From the NCBI GenBank assembly GCA_044508675.1, contig JBIQHF010000015.1:1-64000 (forward strand): DNA of 64,000 nucleotides. Reading direction: 5' to 3'. Below are positions 41,996-51,278 of the stretch, piece by piece. Source of the DNA: Raineyella sp044508675. Its GTDB lineage: Bacteria > Actinomycetota > Actinomycetes > Propionibacteriales > Propionibacteriaceae. Positions within the stretch are counted from its first letter, which is position 1, and each line of letters begins with the position of its first letter. Position numbers and translations under genes: made by a program. The notes below the pieces were generated by a model that saw nothing but the letters and a program-made list of their open reading frames with translations, did not search any database and was not told the origin of the DNA.

Positions 41996-42964
41996 TCAGG
42001 ACAGTCGGATCCGCGGGTCGACGACCGCGTACAGCAGGTCGACCACGAAGTTGACCAGCAGGAACATGGCCGCCACCAGCAGCACCGCGCCCTGCACCAC
42101 CGGGTAGTCGCGGGCGAGCACGCTGTCGTAGATCAGCCGGCCGAGCCCCGGCCAGGCGAACACGACCTCGATCACCATCAGGCCGGACAGGATGGTCGCG
42201 AGTTGGATCCCGGTGATGGTCAGGATCGGGATCAGCGCGTTGCGGACGATGTGCCGACTGGTCACGATGCGTGAGGGCAGGCCCTTGGACCGTGCCGTAC
42301 GGACGTACCCGGAGGACTTCACCTCCAGCACGGCCGAACGGATGTAGCGGGTCATGATCGCCGCCGAGATCACCCCGGAGGTGGTCGCCGGCAGGATGAC
42401 ATGGCGCAGCCACTCGCCCGGGTCGACCGCCAGCGGGGCGTACCCGGAGGAGGGCAGCCAGCCCAGGATCGCGGAGAACAGCATGATGAGCAGCACGCCG
42501 AGCCAGAAGTCGGGCAGCGAGACGCCGAACTGGGAGCTGATCCGCACGATCGCGTCCGACAGCGTGCCCTCCCGCAGTGCCGCCCAGATGCCCGCGGGGA
42601 CGGCGATCAGCAGGCCGATCGTGATCGCCACCACCGCCAGGGACAAGGTGGCGGGCAACCGGCCGAGGATCAGGTCCACGACCGGCAGCCCGCTGCGGAA
42701 GCTGACCCCCAGGTCACCGACCACGACCCCACCGAGGTAGTTCAGGAACTGCACCGGGACCGGCTGGTCCAGCCCCGACCGGGCGAGCAGCGCATCGTAC
42801 GCCTCCTGCGTGAAGCGAGTGCCGAGGGCGAGCCGGATCGGGTCACCGGGCACCAGTTGCAGCATGGCGAACACGACGACGATGACGCCGAACAGGACGA
42901 CCAGGGAGTACCCGAGTCTGCGCAGGACGAAGCGGAGCGTCGGGTTCCGGAGGATTCCGGGCAC
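41996..42964 (-). CDS. DppB-type ABC permease
   Basis: A 322-residue permease: first helix RRLGYSLVVLFGVIVVVFAM, then LVPGDPIRLALG, the coupling loop YVRTARSKGLPSRIVTSRHI and the terminal NFVVDLLYAVVDPRIRLS, all standard for DppB/OppB. It starts seven bases after the binding-protein stop and is followed by DppC after four bases. Confidence 0.9.
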   Translation of the reverse strand: MPGILRNPTLRFVLRRLGYSLVVLFGVIVVVFAMLQLVPGDPIRLALGTRFTQEAYDALLARSGLDQPVPVQFLNYLGGVVVGDLGVSFRSGLPVVDLILGRLPATLSLAVVAITIGLLIAVPAGIWAALREGTLSDAIVRISSQFGVSLPDFWLGVLLIMLFSAILGWLPSSGYAPLAVDPGEWLRHVILPATTSGVISAAIMTRYIRSAVLEVKSSGYVRTARSKGLPSRIVTSRHIVRNALIPILTITGIQLATILSGLMVIEVVFAWPGLGRLIYDSVLARDYPVVQGAVLLVAAMFLLVNFVVDLLYAVVDPRIRLS

Positions 42965-42971
42965 CGCCGGC

Positions 42972-44507
42972 TCACTCGGCCAGCGAGGTGTCGCGGAACC
43001 TGATCGCGGCGTCGGTCCGGGTCTGGTAGCCGCGAACCTGCGGGGTCCAGGCCTGCAGCACCGCCGGGTTGTACAGGTAGATGTAGCTGCACTCGTCGGC
43101 GATGATCCTCGCGGCCTCGCCGTAGATCTGCCTGCGCCGCGCCTCGTCCGGCTCGGCCTGGCCCTGGTCCAGCAGTGCGTCGACCTGCGGGTTGGAGTAG
43201 CCCTGCGCGTTGTTCGCGCCCGAGGAGTGGTGCTGGCCGTAGTAGAACCCGGACGGGTCGATGTTGCCCAGCCAGCCCATCATCAGCATGTCGAAGTTGC
43301 CGGCCGCCTGCTCGGCGAGCCAGGTCGCGAAGTCCACGGTGGTGATCTCGACGGTGATGCCGTACGGCGACAGCTGGTCGGCGATCAACTGGGCGGTCGT
43401 CACCGTCTCCGGGTAGTCGCTGGTCGCCATGAACCGGATGGTGGTGTTGCCCACCCCGGCCGACTCGAAGAGCTGTCGGGCCCGGTCCGGGTCGGTGGAG
43501 TACGTGTCGTACTCGATGTACCACGGCGAGGTCTCGGGGATGGCGAGCTGGTTGGGGGTCGCGGTGCCCTGGGTGGCGGCCTGGATGATCTGCTCGCGGT
43601 CGATCGCGTACGCCACGCCCTGGCGCGCCTCGACCGAGTTCCACGGTGCGTTGCGCTGGTTGAGCGTCAGGTACCAGTAGTCGTTGGAGGGCACGTCGCC
43701 CAGGACCAGGTCCCGGTTGTCGGAGATCAGTTGGACCTGCTGCGGCTCGAACGAGTCGGTCCACTGGATCTCGCTGTTCTGCAGGGCGGTGATGGCGGTG
43801 GTGCCCTCCGAGATGAACCGGAAGGTCACTCCACCGAGTCCGGGCGCCCCGCCCCAGAAGTCCGGGTTCGAGGTGAGGGCGATGTGGTCGCCGCTGACGT
43901 ACTCGGCGACCTTGAACGGTCCGGTGCCGATCGGGCGGCTCTGGATCTCGCCGGAGTCGACGTTCGCCTGCTGCACGATCGCCAGGCCCTTGAAGTTGCC
44001 GAGGTTGGCCAGCAGGTCGGGTGTCGGCTCGCCGACGGTGATGACCACGGTCTGCGGGTCGGGGGCCTCGATCGTGTCGATCGCGGCGAGGCGCCAGGCG
44101 TTGCTCAGCGCCCCGTCGATGATGCGGCGGTAGGAGTAGACGACGTCGTCGGCGGTGAACTCGCTGCCGTCGTGCCAGGTGACGCCGTTGCGGAGGGTGA
44201 ACGTGTAGGTCAGCTGGTCATCGCTGATCGTCCAGTCGTCGGCCAGGGCTCCGACCATCTCCAGGTTCTCGTCCGGCTCGACCAGGGTGTCGAAGACGTT
44301 CTCCAGGACCTGGAACGAGAAGTAGGCGGTCGTGTTGTGGGGGTCGAGCTGGTCGGGCTCGCCGGCGATCGCGGCGGTCAGCACCGCCCCCTCCTGCGGC
44401 GTCCCGCCGCCGAGGTCGACCCCTCCACCTCCCCGGGTGCAGCCGGTGATGACGGCGACGGTGCCGATGCCGCCCAGGGCCAGCAGGGTGCGGCGAGAGA
44501 TCTGCAT
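42972..44507 (-). CDS. Peptide/nickel-family substrate-binding lipoprotein (SBP_bac_5)
   Basis: A 511-residue exported binding protein. The N terminus SRRTLLALGGIGTVAVITGC combines a twin-arginine-like start with a lipobox. The family-5 hallmark is LADDWTISDDQLTYTFTLRN then GVTWHDGSEFTADDVVYSYR, and the C terminus has YSNPQVDALLDQGQAEPDEA. The ligand could be a peptide, metal chelate or other small solute. It heads the operon with the DppB, DppC and fused DppDF genes; no leader motif was seen. Confidence 0.88.
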   Translation of the reverse strand: MQISRRTLLALGGIGTVAVITGCTRGGGGVDLGGGTPQEGAVLTAAIAGEPDQLDPHNTTAYFSFQVLENVFDTLVEPDENLEMVGALADDWTISDDQLTYTFTLRNGVTWHDGSEFTADDVVYSYRRIIDGALSNAWRLAAIDTIEAPDPQTVVITVGEPTPDLLANLGNFKGLAIVQQANVDSGEIQSRPIGTGPFKVAEYVSGDHIALTSNPDFWGGAPGLGGVTFRFISEGTTAITALQNSEIQWTDSFEPQQVQLISDNRDLVLGDVPSNDYWYLTLNQRNAPWNSVEARQGVAYAIDREQIIQAATQGTATPNQLAIPETSPWYIEYDTYSTDPDRARQLFESAGVGNTTIRFMATSDYPETVTTAQLIADQLSPYGITVEITTVDFATWLAEQAAGNFDMLMMGWLGNIDPSGFYYGQHHSSGANNAQGYSNPQVDALLDQGQAEPDEARRRQIYGEAARIIADECSYIYLYNPAVLQAWTPQVRGYQTRTDAAIRFRDTSLAE

Positions 44508-44611
44508 GGGACGTGTCCTTCCGTTGGGGACGGTCCCACGGACACGCCCTGTGGCGGTGTTTGCGTCGTGCGTGGCTCTCAGGCTAACCCCAGATTCGCG
44601 GGGGGCACAGA

Positions 44612-45382
44612 CTAGACAGGGGTGTGTTGCCGGTCCTCGGCGGTCCCGAGTCGGCGCCACCGGATCACCAGCCACAGGGCCAGCAGCAGCTCGCCGAGGA
44701 AGGTGACCATGGCCAGTTCGAAGGGGGGTGAGGCGACCAGGACCGCGACGAGCGTGTCGATCGCGTAGCCCAGCCCCGAGACCGCCAGCAGGACCCCGAG
44801 CCAGCGCGGCACCACGGTCGACCGGTAGGCCAGGTAGCCGATCGCCAGCAGGTGGAGGCCGAACAGCAGCAGCCCTGCGGTCCACAGGTCGTTGAAGGCG
44901 TTCACCCGGGCCAGCACCAGGCCATCCACCTGCCCGGGGGCGAAGGACCCCGACACCCCCGAGTCCAGCAGTTCGGGGATCCCTGCCAACTGGGCGGTGG
45001 CGACCAGGAACACCGCGGCGTATGCCAGCCGCAGCCAGGCCGCCAGCCGGGACAGCGCCGCGTCGACCGGGCGGAACACCTCGAACAGGGCCCAGGCCAC
45101 CACGACGTCGAGAACCGCCACCAGGTACAGGCCGAGGACCCCCAGCCGGAACGTGCCCATCGAGTCGGTGATGGCGGTGGCGGTCGAGGTCGGGTCGCCC
45201 GGGGTGACCGGGCCCTGGATGGCGGCGAAGTTCGACACCCCGGCGAGCACGGCCATCAGCAACAGGCCGATCCCGGCGACGAGTCCGGCCAGGGGGCGCG
45301 AGACCAGCCCGGCGGAGCGGGCCGAGGGCGTCGTGTTGGGCGCAGGGGTGGAGGGCGGGGTGGGTGTGCTGTCATGCGTCAT
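44612..45382 (-). CDS. DUF4386 membrane protein
   Basis: A 256-residue membrane protein with a ~25-residue Pro/Thr-rich cytoplasmic leader and six or seven hydrophobic helices: LAGLVAGIGLLLMAVLAGVS, LGVLGLYLVAVLDVVVAWAL, LRLAYAAVFLVATAQLAG, WTAGLLLFGLHLLAIGYLAY, and more. The pattern (LVLARVNAFNDLWTAGLLLF; YRSTVVPRWLGVLLAVSGLG) is DUF4386. Function unknown. Confidence 0.78.
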   Translation of the reverse strand: MTHDSTPTPPSTPAPNTTPSARSAGLVSRPLAGLVAGIGLLLMAVLAGVSNFAAIQGPVTPGDPTSTATAITDSMGTFRLGVLGLYLVAVLDVVVAWALFEVFRPVDAALSRLAAWLRLAYAAVFLVATAQLAGIPELLDSGVSGSFAPGQVDGLVLARVNAFNDLWTAGLLLFGLHLLAIGYLAYRSTVVPRWLGVLLAVSGLGYAIDTLVAVLVASPPFELAMVTFLGELLLALWLVIRWRRLGTAEDRQHTPV

Positions 45383-45442
45383 GGCGTCTCCGAAACGGTG
45401 GCGGTACTGGAGACAGCATCGTGCCGCATCGGAGGTCCGGGA

Positions 45443-46588
45443 CTAGCGGAGCAGCACCGGCACCCGGCGCCAGCCGCCGACCGGAGGGGTCTCCCGGACC
45501 GCGGTCATCTCCGGGGCATGCTCGACCCGCTCGGTGGCGATCAGGAGTTCACTGATCGCCACCGCGAGCTCCATCAGGGACAGCGCCCGCCCGGGGCAGG
45601 CGTGCGGGCCGGTGCCGAAGACCACGTTCGCCCCGGCGTTGGTCTGTGGACGGCACGCGTCCGGCTCGGGGAAGACCGCCGGATCCCGGTTCGCGGCGGT
45701 CCAGTTGAGCACGACCCGGTGCCCGGCCGGGATCGTCCGACCACCCACTTCGACGTCCCGGGTGGTGACCCGACGGTTCGCGACGAATGGGTCGTCGATC
45801 CGCAGGATCTCCTCGATCGCGTCCTCCAGGGCGACCCGGTCGCCGGCCTGCGCGGCCGTGCGCAACTCGTCCTGCAGCATCTGGTGGGTGGCGAGGAAGT
45901 GCACGATCACGCCCAGTGAGGCCGCGATCGAGCCGAGGTCGCCGGCGGTCCAGTTGCGCAGGATCGCGACGATCTCGTCGTCGGTGAGCGGGCGGTCGCC
46001 GAGGCGTTCGGCCAGCAGTTCGGTGGTGACGTCGTCGCCGGGGGTGCGGCGCGCCCGGTCGATCAGGGAGCGGATGATCGTGTCGAAGCGCTGGGCGACC
46101 TGGGCGGTGAACTCGTGGTCACCCGAGCGGGTGGCCGCATGGTTGTCGGCCATCCAGGCGATCAGCGTCTCCTCCAGGGCGGCCGGCCAGCCCAGCCAGG
46201 CGCTCTGGGCCCGGACCGCGTAGCGGGCCCCGAGGGTGACCGCCCGGAACACCTCGTCGCGCGGGGTGGAGGCGATCACGTCGGCGGCGATCGCGTGGCA
46301 GGTCGGGGCGAGCGCCTCGACCCGCTCCGGGCTCATGTACCGCTCGACGATCGCGCGGTAGGCGGCGTGCTCCTCGCCGTCCATGCCGTTGGGCACGTTC
46401 AGGTGTCGCGACACCCGGCTGGAGAAGGCGGCGGGGTCGTTCGCCGCGGCGACCACGTCGGCGTGGCGGAACAGTGTCCAGGTGTCGGCGCCGTCGTGGG
46501 CCACCGGGCAGGCGGCGCGCAGCCGGTCGTACGCGACGCGCTGGTCGGCGACGACATCGGGGGAGGCGGGGTCCCAGTCACGCGTCAC
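45443..46588 (-). CDS. Cytochrome P450
   Basis: A 381-residue soluble class I P450. The heme-ligand loop is FGTGPHACPGRALS with C331; the ExxR motif is EEILR and the following PERF-like region is present. In the I helix the usual acid-alcohol pair is missing: the sequence is NWTAGDLGSIAASLGVIVHF, with Leu-Gly-Ser where Asp/Glu-Thr is expected. That can signal unusual oxygen activation or a peroxide-driven or non-canonical reaction. GTG 46588 follows GAAAGGGA. No ferredoxin or reductase gene is adjacent. Confidence 0.87.
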   Translation of the reverse strand: MTRDWDPASPDVVADQRVAYDRLRAACPVAHDGADTWTLFRHADVVAAANDPAAFSSRVSRHLNVPNGMDGEEHAAYRAIVERYMSPERVEALAPTCHAIAADVIASTPRDEVFRAVTLGARYAVRAQSAWLGWPAALEETLIAWMADNHAATRSGDHEFTAQVAQRFDTIIRSLIDRARRTPGDDVTTELLAERLGDRPLTDDEIVAILRNWTAGDLGSIAASLGVIVHFLATHQMLQDELRTAAQAGDRVALEDAIEEILRIDDPFVANRRVTTRDVEVGGRTIPAGHRVVLNWTAANRDPAVFPEPDACRPQTNAGANVVFGTGPHACPGRALSLMELAVAISELLIATERVEHAPEMTAVRETPPVGGWRRVPVLLR

Positions 46589-46656
46589 GGCGGTCCCTTT
46601 CACGAGGAGTGGGTCCTCATGCTAATGGGCGCACGTGCTGGTGGACCGGCGATTGG

Positions 46657-46691
46657 GAACGCCGTCCGACCCCAGGGGTCGGACGGCGTTC
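46657..46691 (-). terminator. Perfect 17-base-pair hairpin terminator
   Basis: GAACGCCGTCCGACCCC (46657-46673) pairs exactly with GGGGTCGGACGGCGTTC (46675-46691) around one central base. It lies 38 bases past the YceI stop on its downstream side and before the P450 gene, so it separates the two leftward units. Confidence 0.85.
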
Positions 46692-46729
46692 GGGTTCACG
46701 CGGTGATCGAGCGGCGGCAGGCCGGGGGA

Positions 46730-47326
46730 TCAGGCGTTCTTGATCGCGGAGATCTCGAACTCGAGCTTGATCTTCTCGGAGACCAGCACGCCGCCGGTCT
46801 CGAGGGCGGCGTTCCACTCCAGGCCCCACTCCTTGCGCTGCACGTCGACAAAGCCCTCGAGGCCCACGCGGGTGTTGCCGAACGGGTCCAGGGCGGAACC
46901 GGCGTACTCGAAGTCGATGGTGACGGGCTTGCTGATGCCCTTGATGGTCAGGTCGCCGGTCACGCGCAGGACCTCGCCCTGGGCCGCAATGTCGGTGGAG
47001 ACGAAGGTGATGGTCGGGTACTGCTCGACGTCGAAGAAGTCGGCGGACTTCAGGTGGCCGTCGCGGTCAGCCGACTTGGTGTCGACCGAAGCGGTCTGGA
47101 TGGTGACCTCGATCCTGGCGTCCCGGAGGTTCTTCCCGGTCGTCGCGGTGCCGACGAACTCGCCGAACGTGCCGCGGACCTTGGTGACCATCGCGTGCCG
47201 GGCAACGAAGCCGATGGAGGAGTGCGAGGTGTCCAGGGTGTAGGTGCCCTCGAGCTCGTTGATCGGGGAGACGGAGGTGGCAGCCTCGACGTCGGCGGTG
47301 CTCTTGCGAAGGAAGTTGAAAGCCAT
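46730..47326 (-). CDS. YceI-family protein
   Basis: A 198-residue lipocalin-like YceI protein without a signal peptide: GTYTLDTSHSSIGFVARHAM opens the barrel, DGHLKSADFFDVEQYPTITF is the family core motif, and VTGDLTIKGISKPVTIDFEY follows. YceI proteins bind isoprenoid chains; cytoplasmic actinobacterial members are often induced through MarR-type repressors. The ATG at 47326 is preferred to TTG 47332; no strong Shine-Dalgarno is visible. A near-consensus promoter lies just upstream. Confidence 0.87.
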   Translation of the reverse strand: MAFNFLRKSTADVEAATSVSPINELEGTYTLDTSHSSIGFVARHAMVTKVRGTFGEFVGTATTGKNLRDARIEVTIQTASVDTKSADRDGHLKSADFFDVEQYPTITFVSTDIAAQGEVLRVTGDLTIKGISKPVTIDFEYAGSALDPFGNTRVGLEGFVDVQRKEWGLEWNAALETGGVLVSEKIKLEFEISAIKNA

Positions 47327-47353
47327 GTTCAAGCCAATCTGTGGTATGCGGTG

Positions 47354-47403
47354 GTTGATGACTCAACAGTAGAATGCAAAACCGAAACTGTCAAGGATTC
47401 AAC
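47354..47403 (-). promoter_or_regulatory. Strong promoter with two flanking 14-base operators (YceI)
   Basis: Toward yceI the sequence gives -35 TTGACA (47389-47394), 17 bases, and -10 TACTGT (47366-47371). Two related sites flank it: GTTGAATCCTTGAC (47390-47403) and GTTGAGTCATCAAC (47354-47367), the latter a perfect GTTGA/TCAAC palindrome. Centres are 36 bases apart, so a dimeric repressor could block both elements. Confidence 0.7.
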
Positions 47404-47438
47404 TATTGCCGTGCCGGAGGATGGACCAGGAGTGGCGG

Positions 47439-48236
47439 TCAGTTCGGCGTGCGCTCTCCCGCCCGTACCGGCACCGTCACCCGGTTGCCCTCGATCGGGG
47501 CGGGGCAGGTCGCGTACGGGGTGAAGGCGAACCACATGTCGACCGTACGGTTGAAGTCCAGCACGACGGTCCCGTCCGGGTCGGGGTCAGCGAACTTCAG
47601 CTGGCGCCAGGCCGGGGTCTCGTCGCCGTTGGTCGGGTCATGGAACTCGACCCCCAGGCCGTACTTCATCGCGGTCACCACCAGCCGCTGCTCCTGGCCG
47701 CCGGCGGTGAAGCGGACCTCGCCGGCGGCCTTGACCGACTGGCGCAGGTCCGGCCGGATCGTGGCGACCTCGGTCGGGCGCGGCACGGCGTACGGCTCGT
47801 ACGTCCCCTCGATCACCCAGTCGGGGTCGAACTCGAAGTGCGCCACCCCGGCAAAGTCCTCGCGATCGGCGGAGGTCTCGGCGCGCAGCCGGATCGCCAG
47901 CCGCCCGCCCCGGCGCAGTAGCTCGACCCGGACCTCGCCGTGGTCGACCCACGGCACCCGACCGGCCTCGGCAACGGTCACCGTGCTGGTCCCCTCCACG
48001 GGGGTGCCGTCGACGGTCAGGCCGTCGACGGCGGCCGCCTCCAGCCGGGCCTCCTCGGCGGTCGCCGACCACAGCCCCGGCAGGTCCGGCAGGGCAGAGG
48101 GCTCGGCGGGCAGCCAGTGGAAGCCCCGCAGGGTGAGCCAGCCGTGCGGCTCGACCAGCTCGACCTCGCGCCGCTCGCGGAAGGCGCCCCAGCTGGCCTT
48201 GTCGTACGTCTCGGTCACCGGTGTCTGCGTCGTCAT
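47439..48236 (-). CDS. DUF1684 protein
   Basis: A 265-residue cytoplasmic protein with the DUF1684 pattern: the N-terminal FRERREVELVEPHGWLTLRG and HWLP, and the C-terminal VVLDFNRTVDMWFAFTPYAT with CPAPIEGNRVTVPVRAGE. The family is widespread but biochemically uncharacterised. The ATG at 48236 begins the conserved part. It is transcribed toward yceI, with the yceI promoter beyond its stop. Confidence 0.8.
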   Translation of the reverse strand: MTTQTPVTETYDKASWGAFRERREVELVEPHGWLTLRGFHWLPAEPSALPDLPGLWSATAEEARLEAAAVDGLTVDGTPVEGTSTVTVAEAGRVPWVDHGEVRVELLRRGGRLAIRLRAETSADREDFAGVAHFEFDPDWVIEGTYEPYAVPRPTEVATIRPDLRQSVKAAGEVRFTAGGQEQRLVVTAMKYGLGVEFHDPTNGDETPAWRQLKFADPDPDGTVVLDFNRTVDMWFAFTPYATCPAPIEGNRVTVPVRAGERTPN

Positions 48237-48301
48237 GGGCCCATCACAACAGCTGCCCGGTATCGGCTGCAATGGTCCTTCCCATCGGCACGGCGACGAC
48301 C

Positions 48302-51181
48302 TCAGTGGGCTGCCACAGTCGGCTGGTCCCGCAGACGACCCACCGCCCGCAGCACGAGCTTGCGGAGCTCGTCGAACCACAGCACGATCGAGGCCATTGC
48401 GAGGCAGACCAGCCACTGCGTCAGCGTCAGCGGGGCGGTGCTGAACGCCGCCTGCAGGAACGGCACCTCCACGACCAGGACCTGCAGCACGACGACCACC
48501 CCGATCGCCCCCCACAGCCAGGGGTTCACGAACAGGCGATGGAAGACCGACGTGGTCTCCGAGCGGGAGTTCAACGCGTTGAACAGCTGGGCGAACACCA
48601 GGGTGGTGAAGCCGGCGGTCTGGGCCTCGCGGTAGGTGTGGGGGCCCTCGACCAGGCCTCCGGGCAGGAAGATGTCGATCGTGAGCAGGGTGACCAGGCC
48701 CATCACCGCGCCGATCACGAGGATGCCGCGCCACATCTCGCGATCGATGATCCGCTCGGCGGGGTTGCGGGGCGGGTCGGCCATCACGTCGTCGACCTGC
48801 GGGTCGACGCCCATCGCCAGGGCCGGGCCGGAGTCGGTGACCAGGTTGATCCACAGGATCTGGGTGGCCAGCAGCGGCAGGGCCAGTCCGCCGACCTCGG
48901 GCGACTGCAGTCCGATCACGCCGGCCAGCACGACACCGAGGAAGACGGTGAAGACCTCGCCCATGTTGGAGCTGAGCAGGTAGCGCAGGAACTTCTTGAT
49001 GTTGGCGAAGATCACCCGGCCCTGCTGGATGGCACTGACGATGGTGGCGTAGTTGTCGTCGGCAAGGATCATCTTCGCCGCGTCCTTGGTCACCTCCGTG
49101 CCGGTGATGCCCATCGCGATGCCGATGTCGGCCGACTTCAGGGCCGGGGCGTCGTTCACGCCGTCGCCGGTCATCGCGACGATCTTGCCGTCGTCCTGGA
49201 GCGCGTCCACGATCCGCAGCTTGTGCTCGGGCGCGACCCGGGCGTACACCGACACCTCGCGGGTCGCCTGCCGGAACCCCTCCTCGTCCAACTCGTCGAG
49301 CTGGGTCCCGGGCAGGGCCGGCTCGCCCGGCGCGATGATGCCCAGGTCGGCGCCGATCCGGGCGGCAGTGCTCGGGTGGTCACCGGTGATCATGATCGTA
49401 CGGACCCCGGCGCGGTGGGCCTCGGTGATCGCGGCGCGCGCCTCGTCCCGGGGCGGGTCGATGATGGCGACCATGCCGACGTACGTCAGGTGCTGCTCGG
49501 CCGTCTCGTCGAGCCCTTCGGCGGCGTCGAGACTGTCGGCGGGCACGTCGCGATAGGCGACGCCGAGTGTCCGGTAGGCCTGCGAGGACAGCGATTCGAC
49601 CTCGGCGAGGATCCGGTCGCGGCCGGCCCGGTCGAGTGGCCGGACGTCGTCGCCGATCCGGTAGGTGTCGCAGTGCTGCAGCAGGACGTCGGGGGCCCCC
49701 TTGGACATCAAACGGGTGCGGTCGGGCCTGGTCTCCAGGGCGGACATCATCTTCCGCTCCGAGCTGAACGGCACCTCGCCGATCCGCTCATACGATTCGA
49801 CCCGCTCCAGGGCGCCGTCGAGCTTGCGGACGGCGACCAGGAAGGCGCCCTCGGTCGGGTCGCCCTGGATCGTCCACTCGCCGTCCTCCTCGGTCAGCTG
49901 GGCGTTGTTGGCCAGGGACCCCTGCACCAGCAGGGCCCGCACCTCGGTCAACAACGGTCCCTCGACCAAGGGCCTTCCGTCGACGGTGACCTCGCCCACG
50001 GGGGCGTAGCCGATGCCGGACAGGTCGACGGTGCCCGAGGCGGTGACGATCTTCTGGATGGTCATCTCGTTGCGGGTCAGGGTGCCGGTCTTGTCCGAAC
50101 AGATCACCGAGGCCGACCCGAGCGTCTCGACCGAGTGCAGCTCCTTGACCACCGCTCGGCGCTTGGCCATCTGCTGCACCCCGATGGCCAGCACCACCGA
50201 CAGGATCGCCGGCAGCCCCTCGGGGACCGCGGCAACGGCCAGCGACACGCCCAGCAGTAGCACGGCGACCAGTTGCTCGCCGGTGCGCACGTCGTTGATC
50301 AGCACCAGCGCCGCCATCACGATCACGGCAATGGCGATGACGATGATCCCGAGCATCTTCGAGACCTGGGCGATCTCGACGGTGAGGGGGGAGTCCTCCT
50401 GCTCGGTCGAGTCGAGCATGTCGGCGATCGCACCCATCTGGGTGTCCATGCCGGTCGAGGTGACGACGGCCCGACCGACCCCCACCGCCACCGCGGTGCC
50501 CTTGAACGCCATGTTCGTCCGGTCGCCCAGCGGCATCGCGGCCTCGAGCGGCGCCGACTGCTTCTCGACCGCGCTCGACTCGCCGGTCAGCGAGGATTCC
50601 TGGATCTGCAGTGCCGTGGCCGACAACAGCCGCGCATCGGCGCCGACCGCATCGCCCTCGGCGAGCAGCAGGATGTCGCCCGGCACGATCTCGGCCGAGG
50701 GGACGACCACCTGGCGGCCGTCGCGCAGCACGGTCGACTGGGCCGCGGTCATCGACCGCAGCGCCGCCACCGCGTCATCGGCCTTGCGCTCCTGGGCGTA
50801 GCCGATGGTCGCGTTGAGCAGCAGGATCGCAATGATCACGATCGCGTCGACGGGGGCCCCCGTGGCGCCCTCCACGATCCAGGCCGCCAACGAGATCGCC
50901 ACCGCCACCATCAGCAGGTAGACCAGGGGATCCTGGAACTGCCCCAGGAACTTGCGCCAGCCCGGGACCGGCGGCGTGCCGCGCAACTCGTTGGGGCCGT
51001 ACGCCTCCAGACGGGCAGCGGCCTCGGACGCACTGAGGCCGCGGTCGGGGTCCACGCCCAGATCGCGGGCGATCTCCGCGGCCGGGCGCAGGGTGACGTC
51101 GCCGAGATCCGGGAGGACCGCCAGCGATGACGGCGTAGTGTTGGCGAGTTCGGAGGTCGATGGAGTCGTATCGCTTCCCAC
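48302..51181 (-). CDS. P-type cation-transporting ATPase (Ca2+/PMA-like)
   Basis: A 959-residue P2-type ATPase with an N-terminal cation_ATPase_N domain (LSASEAAARLEAYGPNELRG). It has TGES (199-202), the membrane metal-site motif PEGLP (320-324), the phosphorylated D363 in CSDKTGTLTRNEM, and the hinge TGDGVNDAPALKSADIGIAM. The six C-terminal helices end after FDELRKLVLRA. PEGLP and the overall plan fit Ca2+ export rather than heavy metals. It lies alone, divergent from the methyltransferase gene across a ~97-base promoter region. Confidence 0.9.
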   Translation of the reverse strand: MGSDTTPSTSELANTTPSSLAVLPDLGDVTLRPAAEIARDLGVDPDRGLSASEAAARLEAYGPNELRGTPPVPGWRKFLGQFQDPLVYLLMVAVAISLAAWIVEGATGAPVDAIVIIAILLLNATIGYAQERKADDAVAALRSMTAAQSTVLRDGRQVVVPSAEIVPGDILLLAEGDAVGADARLLSATALQIQESSLTGESSAVEKQSAPLEAAMPLGDRTNMAFKGTAVAVGVGRAVVTSTGMDTQMGAIADMLDSTEQEDSPLTVEIAQVSKMLGIIVIAIAVIVMAALVLINDVRTGEQLVAVLLLGVSLAVAAVPEGLPAILSVVLAIGVQQMAKRRAVVKELHSVETLGSASVICSDKTGTLTRNEMTIQKIVTASGTVDLSGIGYAPVGEVTVDGRPLVEGPLLTEVRALLVQGSLANNAQLTEEDGEWTIQGDPTEGAFLVAVRKLDGALERVESYERIGEVPFSSERKMMSALETRPDRTRLMSKGAPDVLLQHCDTYRIGDDVRPLDRAGRDRILAEVESLSSQAYRTLGVAYRDVPADSLDAAEGLDETAEQHLTYVGMVAIIDPPRDEARAAITEAHRAGVRTIMITGDHPSTAARIGADLGIIAPGEPALPGTQLDELDEEGFRQATREVSVYARVAPEHKLRIVDALQDDGKIVAMTGDGVNDAPALKSADIGIAMGITGTEVTKDAAKMILADDNYATIVSAIQQGRVIFANIKKFLRYLLSSNMGEVFTVFLGVVLAGVIGLQSPEVGGLALPLLATQILWINLVTDSGPALAMGVDPQVDDVMADPPRNPAERIIDREMWRGILVIGAVMGLVTLLTIDIFLPGGLVEGPHTYREAQTAGFTTLVFAQLFNALNSRSETTSVFHRLFVNPWLWGAIGVVVVLQVLVVEVPFLQAAFSTAPLTLTQWLVCLAMASIVLWFDELRKLVLRAVGRLRDQPTVAAH

Positions 51182-51278
51182 GCCTCCAACGGTAGGCCCC
51201 CTGATTCAAATGCGCTCGCGCACCCGCCGGGACACAATGGAGCTGTGCCAGTGCCGGACGTCCCGGGAGGACAGACCG

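Noticed and set aside
48221..50260. A 679-residue plus-strand frame opposite the P-type ATPase
   Set aside because: It is antisense shadow with His/Asp/Gln-rich text; the ATPase motifs are on the other strand.
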